From Elysia marginata (Eukaryota; Mollusca; Gastropoda; Plakobranchidae), in assembly GCA_019649035.1 (NCBI GenBank), contig BMAT01011332.1:392883-416555 (forward strand): a stretch of DNA of 23,673 bases. The letters run 5' to 3'. Made by a program: the position numbers and the translations under genes. Each line of letters begins with the position of its first letter. Position 1 is the first letter of the stretch. Of the stretch, positions 1 through 10,800 are shown piece after piece. Under the pieces are notes generated by a model, which made no database searches, was not told where the DNA came from, and was given only the letters and a program-made list of their open reading frames with translations.

Positions 1-343
1 CATTATTATTATTATTATTAAATGTAGAGTAATTCTCACACCAACTTTAAAACTTGATAGATGGGCCGATTTAGATGAGATTTCATTATGTATATTTCCT
101 TTTTGTACTGAAAACATGGCTGTTATTTTTATTAAGGTGGACGCATCAAACACACTGTACTTATTATTTGCACTTTGCTGCTACCTATCAAGTTATCGAT
201 TCCATAAGCTTGTAAGTACTGTTGTAGATGAATCCAAGTTGATCCCCAATTTTCCCACGGTTTCAGTGTTTAATCAAACGACATAAGCAGCTCAATAGTT
301 GACTTTTTGCTCCCTTTCGCCTCAGGGCAATACTGTCCTTAGT

Positions 344-491
344 TAGAATACTGTGTGATAAATACCAGTCTGGTAGAATACTGTGTGATAAATATCAGTC
401 TGGTAGAATACAGCGTGTGATAAATATCAGTCTGCTAGAAAATTGTGTGATAAATATCAGTCTGGTGGAATACTGTGTGATAAATCAGTCT
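344..491. repeat. 30-bp tandem repeat, five copies
   Basis: Five head-to-tail copies of a unit that reads roughly TAGAATACTGTGTGATAAAT followed by ATCAGTCTGG. Copies start at 344, 374, 404, 436 and 466. The third copy has a 2-bp insertion and the last is truncated. Copies differ at only a few bases, so this is a young minisatellite inside the intron. Confidence 0.9.
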
Positions 492-1298
492 TATGGTTTA
501 GAATTATGGTTTAAATGTTACTTAGTCCGGGGTGCCATTTTTCAGTTATTTTCCTTTGTTTCAATTTTTAAACCTGAGAAACTGAATAAATACCGAAGTA
601 TGGACAAGGTTGATATCACGAACAACATTTGACAATGCAATGCCTCTAGGTGGCTTACATTGTATGGATTTATTCTCGCGAGAACATAGCGCCAGGATTT
701 TCAGTTATTTTCAAAAAGTATGAGTGGCATCCCTGGTTAATAAATGTATGCTTTTTATGACTGGCTTTGACGTGAGGCGACAAGCCGACGATGTTTGTTT
801 AATATTGCTCTGTGAATTGCATTCTAGTCTAGTAGTATGTAGGAGATCCTTGTGAAGTAGCCAGAAATGAGGAGAAATATATTGGCTCTAGATCAGGTGG
901 ACTGTTATTAACTCTTATAAAATTTTAAGCCTTTTTAATTATTCAATGTTCGCCTAGCTAGATAATAATAACCATACATGATTTTGACTTTGTCAATATA
1001 ATTTTAATTAAATACAAAATTATTTATAAGTATAGATGCCTAAGATCAAGTGCAGACACGAGCCTTCTGGTAAAGCCTCAAGTCTGTGTAAAATTGGAGA
1101 AAGATCTTTTTTTCAGCCCCAAATCCGTGGAATTCTCTTCCCATTCACAGATAATCTAATTCCCTTGAGGGTTTTAAATTGCTGTTAAAGTCTTATCTTT
1201 TCACCTTGGAAATTCAGTAAATATTTTATTACTGCTGTTTACGCATTGTGTCCTTATTAGTGTGCTATCTTGTTATAGTTTAGTTTTTCAGTTTATTG

Positions 1299-1348
1299 CA
1301 GAGCGCCTATAACTTGCTCATAGCAGGCTTTGGCGCTATAAAAACGTA

Positions 1349-1400
<52 letters not shown>

Positions 1401-1484
1401 GTTGTTGTTGTTGTTATTATTCTTATTATTAGTAGTATTATTATTATTGCCGTATTATTAATATTATTATTGTTATTATTATTA
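1299..1484 (+). repeat. SINE/LINE-like 3' tail with long (ATT)n tract
   Basis: A GC-richer block (1301-1340) contains AGCGCC and, about 23 bases on, GGCGCT, which can pair as a stem. It is followed by a short A-rich link and then about 130 bp of ATT repeats with GTT and AGT interruptions. A stem-loop plus short microsatellite tail is typical of CR1/L2-type LINE ends and of SINEs that borrow them. A related tail lies at 11821-11894 on the other strand. The element body upstream was not recognised. The repeat ends about 50 bp before an exon. Confidence 0.6.
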
Positions 1485-1536
1485 TGACCATTGATTATAT
1501 TTCAACCAATTTTCCCTGTCTTTGCTTACGGTGTAG

Positions 1537-1662
1537 CACTACTCACATTTGTCAACTGTTCCAACGTGACGTGGGCTACCCGTGTCCAGGATGTGTTCAC
1601 CTTCACCAAAATCTTCGCACTCATCATCATTATCGTCACCGGTTTCTACAAGCTGTTTTCTG
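1537..1662 (+). CDS. SLC7A8-like: SLC7 exon a: TM5 region
   Basis: Acceptor GGTGTAG, donor GTGAGT. The first two bases complete a codon begun upstream. It encodes [18 protein letters not shown] and then a hydrophobic helix ([16 protein letters not shown]). ATRVQD is the conserved intracellular loop before TM5 of the LAT family. It ends one base into a Gly codon. Confidence 0.9.
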
Positions 1663-1812
1663 GTGAGTCGTGACCCACGAGTGTGAAGTGCAGGAACAAT
1701 TGTGATTTCTTTTGTTTTTCATTAGAAGCAAAAATAGTTTTGGAAAGAATGATAGAGAGAGGGAGGGGGGACTTCAGTGGGAGAGGGGAGGGAGTTGGAG
1801 GAAGGGAAAACT

Positions 1813-1862
<50 letters not shown>

Positions 1863-4800
1863 TTAAAGTCTATTCAATGTGCATTTTGTAGTGTGGGCTT
1901 TTCTAAGCGAAACAATCAGTTCTTTGTTTTTTATTTATTTATTCAAGCATTTAGTTCCTCCAACCACCCACCCACACACATAGTAACATCCTCTTGCGCA
2001 TACATTTTCATTGTGTCTTGTCTTCCTTTTTATAGAAATATCCCTTAGATTGCGGTGGTCATGTAGCTTGCTTCTTATCTTTCAGCTCACAACAGAGAGT
2101 AATGAATATACATCATTTAGATTAGTCTCCTCTAGCTTCTGTTCTTACATCCATTTAAGAAAAAAAACATAAATATTGCTGCATAGATCTGGGTTAAAGA
2201 GAACATGCGCTAAATCCGCCATGTTAGGTCTCATCTGGAAATTTCCTAAGCGCTGTAGCCTTCTAAAAGTGGGTCTGTAAAGTTACGGGTGTTGGTTTAA
2301 AAGCATTCGAATGGTTTTTTTTTTTCAAGAGGCTTTTGTAAAGAAAAAGATTTAATGTATCTGAATGCGAGTAATACAATCGTAAAACTAATGCAAAAAC
2401 CAAGCTGGATTTTATTTGTCAATGAAAGGCTTATTAGATTTTTATGTCTATGTTTCTTAGAAGGCTAGTTAGTTTGATGTTATGTGCCATCCTTCTCAGT
2501 TAAGCTTTTGCATTGTGGATAACTACGGTTCTGTGAAATTATATATTACTTATGGTTCTACTCTGCGCAACATGAAAGATAATCATATGTAACCAGATAT
2601 GTGGTACACTCAAAAATCAGTGTAGTAACGAATATCCTTTTTGTGGTAAATTAAATGTACACCCATCAGGAGCAGTCGTTTCAAAAGTGGCTGGTCAACG
2701 CAGACACCTTTATTGAATTCTCTTTTTATGAAGATAAAAGAGTCCTATCAAAACGACTAAATTATACCCATATGCCTTTGATTCCCAAATTTTCTCCGTA
2801 GATTTATTCTAACTAGCCACAAGAATAGCCAGTAAGAAAATGTTTCAATCCAACACTCAGTGTTAAGTGACAGAAATAGTAATATATTTAATAGCCAACA
2901 TAAACCTATCTTTTGAACTGGCGTCCAGTAAGTAGGACTCTGTAAAAACGTGAACTAATCGAGTTGGATAAAGGTCACTCTGTTCTCTTTATTTGAACTG
3001 TCAGGTGGCCCCAAGATTTAAACAAACAAAATGTATTTTTTTTGGAGAGCAGCAAGCCGCTAGAAGCCCTGTTTAGAATAGTTTATGGATTTCCCACCAT
3101 TACCATTGCGCTGATGATAGCGATCAGTACTGTTATTATTATAATTTAGATCGTTGTTCAATGCTGTTAAGTCCACCATTTAATATCTAAGTAGCTACGA
3201 AAAACGGCGACAATAAATATATATTAAACCACTCGTCACTTATCTGTGTCACCTCCACACCAGGATCGACGGAAAACTTCCAGGCACCTTTTGAAGGTTC
3301 TGCCACCCAGCCCGGCAAAATTGCCCTGGCCTTTTACTCTGGACTGTTCTCTTATTCTGGATGGTAGGTGCTAACATAATGAGCTGAATAAGAAAGAGGG
3401 TGCTAAAACAATTTATAGTCTCAGTTATAGGTCAATGTGAAACGTGAGCAAAGTAAAGACGAATTAGAAACCGTAAGTGTAAGCTCATTAAATACATTAT
3501 GTTATCACTGAAATAGCGGCATGACTTTAGTAAAAAATGCGGTTGTAAGTTCAGTGTATACATGATGATGCATGCTCTTGGCCTACTTCGATAGCCATCA
3601 AACCAAGTTTTATATATGTATAATAATGACAATAGCAGAAACGTTCAGTTTATACATGTACGCATTCACTTGGCCTACTTCGATAGCCATCAAAACAAGT
3701 ATTATATGTATAATAATGATAATAGCAGGAACATTTTTTCTAAACCCTACACTTTTCACAAAATCAACATTCACCAAGGCCGGAAACAAGGAATTCTAAC
3801 AATATAAAATTATATGAAAGTTCAACAAAAACTAGAGCCGAACTGCCCAGTTGGGTTTGGAAAAAACAGAAAGAATAAAAAAGGGCATCAAAGCAAATGA
3901 TAAATGCTTGAAACAGAAAGTTTCACTAAAATAAAGCTCCACAACTTAGTTTTTAAATCATATTAAGTGAGGTAAATTTTGCGCCGTTTTGGCTGGCGAG
4001 TTCACCCACACAAAAAAAACGTTATACTTAAAATAGTTAATTGATAATGATTTTACTCTCAGCTTGAACTCGATTAATAAAAAAAAACCTGCATCACTCA
4101 AACCTTATAAAATTTTGTAGGCCCACCGGATAAACAAATGTCTTAAAATATTTGGAAATGAGATAGTTTGATGACACCAAATGAGACGTTTTGCGGGAAT
4201 ACCCAATGCTTGGTGCTGTGGTCCTGTAACGTCTACATCGATGATTAATTTGATCAAAACCGAATTGACTTGTTTGAGTTTAACCCAAAGGCATCATTTA
4301 GTATAGAGGTATATAAGAAAAAAAAACAAGATAAAAACGGCCGTTTTCACCAATCTATGTGGGCCGAACAGCGTCTCATTGTGTTGCTTAGCTTGCCGCA
4401 CATAGAGTTGAAACAGAAGTGGTTCAGCAGGTTTACTGGTCTTTTACTCCACTGCCGCGATGGGTTGGTTATAAAAATATAAGTTATAGATTGCAATTTT
4501 TCTCGTTGACTTGACAATAAAGAAAATAGGTTGTTTGGTTTTCTTTTGTGAAAAAATATCATAAAATTTTCTAAATTTGAGAGTGCAGTGCTTATTAACT
4601 GGGTAGCCAGAAGTTTGAATACATCTTAACCTTTGTTAATTTTTACCTCTTTAAAATGATAAAACCTGTGTAATGTATTGATGAACTTGACAGTGAAGAT
4701 GAGATGAGATGATTTGATCGATCAAGACTTAGGCTCCCTGCATGATTATTTTGGTTGTACCAAGAAGTCTTAGTATTTGCTTCTTTTTTCATTGGCTACA

Positions 4801-7800
4801 TTTTCTTTATGTGCATCTGCTTTGCACCTTACCTTTTGACTTGTATTTTCCCAACAGGAATTACCTGAACTTTGTCACAGAGGAATTAAAGAATCCTTAC
4901 AAGTAAGCAAAAGCTCATGAAAACTAGAATAAAGATAGCTATTACAAGTAAAAATCACATAATAAAGCTTTTCCTATAAAAAAGCAAAAACAAAAAAAAA
5001 CAAAACAAAAGCAATGTCTTCTTGATTGAATCGAGAATTAGGTGCAGGCCTATGTTGGTTCAGGCCAAAATTTGTTGGGTTTTTTTTTTACAAACACTGA
5101 TTTCAATCCCTTAATTGTACCTTTTGGTTATATATACATATACATATATTTGAAAAATATATATTACTCGGAGTCATTGAGAAAAAAATCTTTTTTGTCA
5201 ACATAGGCTAGTGTTTGGAAAACTAAGTATAATTGAAGAGCGTATTTCCAAAACTCAGTACAAGTATCTGTATATATCCAAGTTTTAGAGAAATCAAGAA
5301 CTGATCATTTCTTCCTCTTTTCTTTGTAAAAAATACATAAAACCATGGTACATAGCAGTCTGTTTCCAGCTTTTGGTTGGAAACTTGGTATACTTGTGTT
5401 AACCTTGATATCAAGAATCATATAAGAGAGGTAACTGATTTTCAAAGACAGTGCTAATAGGCCTACCGGGTACTGAGTTTTGGAAAACCGCTCTTCAATT
5501 TTTTTTTAACAAGTATCCAAGATGAAAACAAATTTTTTTTAGAAATTTGGTGACTGATTCTAATAGAAAGTTTGTGTATGTTTTTTTTTTAATCACCATA
5601 AGATTGATTTACAAAAAGCTTGCAGTTTTATACGGTGAGCTAGTTAACAATTCAAGGCAATAAATACCTAACATTACTTTTCTTTAGTTTGGTTTATGTA
5701 CTTTTTTGCTGAAGCATAACAGTCTAAAGTATCAAAATTTTTTCAGGAACTTACCTCGTGCCATCTGGATCTCACTGCCTCTTGTCACCACAATCTATGT
5801 GCTTGCAAATGTGGCCTATTTCTCTGTCCTTAGCCCTGAGGAGATGTTAGCATCTGATGCTGTGGCTGTTGTAAGTTGGATTGTCCTTCATATAAGAGAG
5901 AAAGGGAAAATTAAGAAGCTAAAGGCTTGTAATACTGGTAGGAAATATTTTTACAAGCTCATTGAATATATATCCCTATACGTAAAATTTTTTATAACTT
6001 TTTAATCAATAGTGCTTAATGATAACAAGAATTGCCTTCGATATCTGATTTTGTAATTTTGGTGCAGGCATCGACAAAGGATTTTGTATACATGACTTAG
6101 ATGTAGATGGTAAGACTAGCAAAGGACTTAACATCTTAACCTCTATTGTTTGATTTATAGAGGAGTTTTGGGTCTGATTTCTTTCATCTGCCATCTAGAT
6201 TTGATCTGACTTGTTTTCATTGCATGTCCATACCCTGTGCTTGCCAGACATTTGCTGACCGTACTCTGGGCATCATGTCATGGATCATGCCTGTGTTTGT
6301 GGCCTGCTCAACATTTGGTGGTCTTAATGGTGCTATATTCACCTCCTCAAGGTCAGTGTCAATTTGCTTCTATCTTCATCAAAGGAAATGTAAATGGTAG
6401 CTTGTTTGTGCCTCAAATTACAGGCACAATCAAGTCCATATTAATATATTCAAAGTTGGATTGTTGAAACATTTTCTTAATTTCTAACTATATTCAGGAT
6501 AACAATTTAACCTCCTTCTGTAATGTATAGTGATAATGAGGTTTTTGGATAATAAGAAATTATATTTTGTTCCCATGAGTTTTGAGACATCCAAAATGTT
6601 CTTTCACTGAGCCTTTTTGTCAAGCGTTTTTTTTATTTATCAATGCTAAAAAGAACAATGTGCAGCTTCTGAACATTCTTCTAAATCTGTAAAATATGTA
6701 ATTGTTTAGTCTCTGCAAAATTTACAGAGCCATTTTTTATAAATTTTTAGATCTGCAACATAGCTCATTTAAAAAAAGAATTATAATTAACCACATGTAT
6801 AGGTTTTATATACATATTCTTTGCCCAAAGTTTTTAGCCCTAGTTCTTGAACTGTTAATACAGTTTCAATAATTGTTAGGCAATCTATTTTCACTTATGG
6901 CAACAGCTTGATAACCTGGCAAAGTCACCACTGAAGGCAAAATCAGTCTGGTTTACTGCATGCCATTTGTGATATTATTTTTTATATTTTTTATATGCAC
7001 AGACTGTAGTGACAAGAGTAATTACCTGTAATTTTAACAAAATGTCATTCCGCCTCATCTAATGTAATGAATCACAGAAATTTAAATTCACAAATTTTCT
7101 GATATATAGCAAAAAAGCTTTATGATTTTTCAAGAAATTACATTTATTACAACTTCAGCAACTTGCAATGATTGAAAGCTAAAAATGCACTATTCAAAAT
7201 ATCAACACCTTGGAATGTAAAAATTTAAAATCTTGAACTCATTTTAATTCATTACAAGATAAATAGATCAATTTTCTCAATAAGTATGAGTGTAACAATA
7301 CAAATGTATACACTATAATGAATGTGTATTGACATATTTATCTACTTTGATCTCTTTCTGTCCAGATTGTTTTTTGTCGGGGCTCGGCATGGACACCTCC
7401 CTGGTTTTCTTGCTACCATCAACATGCGTCACCTCACACCACTGCCTTCACTAGTATTTGGTGTACGTCTTTAGAACAGTTTGAATATATAATTTGATAT
7501 AAGAATGTTTTGTTTTGATTGTTTTTTAAATCTAACCTATTCTGCTCTGATCTCTCTCTCTCTCTCTCTCTTTCTCTCTCACCCCTCTTCAAACATCAAC
7601 GTTTTTGAAAAAAAAAAAATCTCTCTTCGTTATTATCCCTCTTTTTTTCATGAGTAAAAAGGGTTAATTATGTATAAAGTAAAAGATAAGTACATAAATA
7701 TAGGCCAACAAAAGATTTAGATATGTTACAACTTCCTCTCTTTTCCTTAAACTCCTCTTTCTTCTTTTTATGATCATATAATGTATCCCCTTCTTATTTG

Positions 7801-10800
7801 TCTTGTGGTTTTGTAACCCTTTTTTCTCTTTTAAAAAGTCTCTTTTCATTACCAATTTGTGTTTTCATGTACTCCTCCTGCTCTTTCGCTTTGATGCTTT
7901 TAAAAGATTTTTTTAATATTGACTCTGAATGTGTATGTTTTTCCCCTTCGCCTTTGGGCCTATATGTTCATCATTACCATCTGTGAGGCAACCACTGGAA
8001 GTCAGGCACAAGTCGGAATTTGGACATATGTCTTTCATTCTGTCAAAATGAGTCGTAATTTCGAATGACCTAGTTTTAAGATATAGGCTTCTAAAGTTCA
8101 TTGGGCGTTAAGAAGTCACATTTTTTAAATTTTAGATATTAGCGCTAAAACCATTTTTCAAAAAACACTTTTCACACCTAACTCATGTTGAAGTTTCACA
8201 TTTTATTTGTTCAGTTTTCAATGGATGGTTTCTAAGGCCTTATCATAGTCTTCTAAACTTGGCCCTAGTTCTTTAAATCCTATTTTCTCCCATTTTTGAA
8301 ATTTTACAAGTCCTAACCCTGCTTACTTCAAATGGCTATAACTTCTTACAGAAGCCTGATAGAGCTGTTCTGTCTGTTGTATTTGAAAGAAGAGAATAAT
8401 TATGAGCTTTTCTGTGATACCAATATCTTACTATCTTCCATTTTCGACTTTTGACTCGTTGCAAGGCTTACTGAATTATTAACAATTTCTAAAACTGTAT
8501 TCTATTGCTATGTCTTGGAAGGTTGAAAAATTTGTAGCTCTAGTTTATCTATATCTTGGGTTATTTTACTCTGAAGATAATGCAAATGGTTTACCAAACA
8601 GCAAAGGATTCTTCTTAGGGGCCGTTCACAAACCATGTGGACAGATTTTGCCCATTATCTACCATGATCAGTTGCATGTAAAGAGACAAAATCATTAAAT
8701 TATAAATCATTGAATTCTTATAGTCCTGTTTTTATCCACAATAGTTCACATTTGTCCACATGGACAAANNNNCCCCCCCCCCCCCCCTCACTGTCCTCTT
8801 GGTTTGTGAATGGCCCCTTAGCCTGAATTAGTCTGGACTACTTGTGACTGATTCCCCCTGGTCACCTCACCTATGTATACAATTTTTCACAGAGTTTTAA
8901 CTGTTATATGTTGCAGTGCATCACATCTCTAGTCATGCTGATGTCCAGTGATATCTATGCCTTGATCAACTATGCCAGTTTTGTGGAGACTCTTTTTATT
9001 GGGATGTCTGTCAGTGGGCTGCTTATCTTACGTGTGACTAAACCAAACCTTGAGAGGCCCATCAAAGTATGTTTACAGATTTTCTGCTTTTGTTTTTAAG
9101 TGCAACTTTCTTGTTTAAAATTTGGTCTCAATTTTACCATCTTTTGTATGATTGTATAAGGGTGCATTTTAGTTTAGTATCATAAATCAAAGATAGGATT
9201 TTTAGTACAAGTTAATTATCATTTATTACTGGCTAACTCAATATGTGCCGTTTTGCTAATTGGACGTTTTTTCCTTTTATTTGAAGTATTTCAGGACAAC
9301 TTTTTGGTGAAGTACAAACAAAAGGAAAGCGTGATATCTAGTGTTGTGTTCCTTTGAATCGGAGATTATCAATTTACAAGGGTTTGGAATTATAGGGATA
9401 CCCATAGCTAACTTATTCCAAGTAGAAATTCAGTTTAATAAAGTGCACTCACATGTAAATCAATTCTATCTTAATCACGGTATGTTAAATGGTTTGTTCA
9501 TTTTTTGTTCACACTCAATTATTTCATGTAAATATTTCCGATGCAATCTGAATGCACAGGTGAGCTTGGTGTTCCCCATCTTCTATCTCATCATCTGCCT
9601 GTTCCTGGTGGTAACGCCTCTGACCACCTCTCCCATGGAGTGCCTGATGGGGCTAATTATGGTCTGTACCGGCATCCCAGTGTACATGCTGGGCGTCATG
9701 TGGAGCAAGAAACCACAAGGCTTCATGGTTGCTTTTGGTAAGCCAAAATTGTCTTGAGTTCCCAAAACGGTCTCTGATTATCTCAATAAATTAGATATTT
9801 TGTAAAGGAATGGTAAATCGTTTGTTTTACAGTAGCAAGATATCTTTCACAATGATATAAAATGTGTAGAGGTTCCACAAAATGAGTCTGCATGCGGAAT
9901 TTTGTGATTTGGAGTTATCACGTCCCTGAAAAGGCCTTAAAAAGCTCTCTAAAATAGTTTAAAAAATTATTGGATTATCGCACTTTATAAAGACAAGGAA
10001 TCCAAGAGGCCTAATTTTCAAAAAGTGGAGAAAATTGGACTAAAGTTTTCATATTGTAGAAGCCAAAACGGCATTATTGTGTTTTCACAACCCCTAAAAC
10101 ACATTAAAAGTTTCGTTTTGGTTTTCTCATACAAGTATATGATGAAAAACATTATAAACTTTGAAATTGAGCAAAAACAATTTTGAATGAAAACTTGACC
10201 AAGCCCTTAAAAAGGCCTGTTTTCTTAAATTGACCAACACCGCAAGTAGACTCATTTTGTCGGAGCGCTACACAAATGATATAATATATACAAAATACAG
10301 TACTAAAGTTGAAGTCGAATTAAAAATTTTATGATAACTTTTATGTAACAATGAAAACGTTTCCTTCTTTAGTTTTTGTCCTGATAGTGTTGTATTATCT
10401 ACATTGGATTTATCTTCCGCTTTCTGCAGGCTTACCTTTTGCAAGTCTAATATTATGTTTTCGAGTTTCCTCCAAACGCCTTCTCTTTTGGCCCAAATCT
10501 ATGAGTTTCTACTGCAGCTCGCTCTGTCTATATTCTGTTTGTACATGTCTGTACCCGTTTTTATGCTCCTCTTTATCAAAGTCCACATCTCTACTCTCTC
10601 TCTCTCTATCTCGCTATCTCTCTCTCTCTCAACTGTCTATCTCTCGCTTCGTCTTTACATACGTCTATTTGTAGACCTACATGTTTGTCTGTCTGTTCGT
10701 CTCCTATCTTCTCTTTTGATCATAAACCATGAGTTTCTGCTGCAAGATTAATCTTGATAACATAGGCCTACATCTAGATCTAAAATGTGATTCTATTGCA

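Larger units (their letters stand above)
1..1536 (+). other. 3' part of the intron before the first visible exon
   Basis: This stretch precedes the first recognisable transporter exon and ends in a splice acceptor (TGTCTTTGCTTACGGTGTAG). It opens with a short ATT microsatellite (about 1-20). It then holds a 30-bp tandem repeat and a SINE-like tail with a long ATT tract, both listed separately. I found no exon for the preceding transporter segment (TM4/TM5) here, so that exon should lie upstream of the window. Short open frames in it look like chance. Confidence 0.7.
7463..8916 (+). other. intron f-g
   Basis: 1454-bp GT-AG intron. It has a CT tract at 7550-7580, a pyrimidine-rich stretch to about 7900, and a MITE with an internal assembly gap at 8618-8817. 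The pyrimidine-rich section produces long but meaningless open frames. Confidence 0.85.

Noticed and set aside
344-491. CRISPR-like array of 30-bp repeats
   Set aside because: Copies are directly adjacent without spacers, and the host is clearly eukaryotic.
1683-2048. 121-residue plus-strand open frame with RERERE repeats
   Set aside because: It is produced by the GA microsatellite in intron a-b and has no splice or family support.
3432-3807. Three small open frames repeated on both strands
   Set aside because: They follow the 94-bp tandem duplication and show no conservation between the copies at protein level.
10351-10751. Overlapping plus-strand open frames rich in Ser and Leu
   Set aside because: They are translations of CT dinucleotide runs inside an intron.
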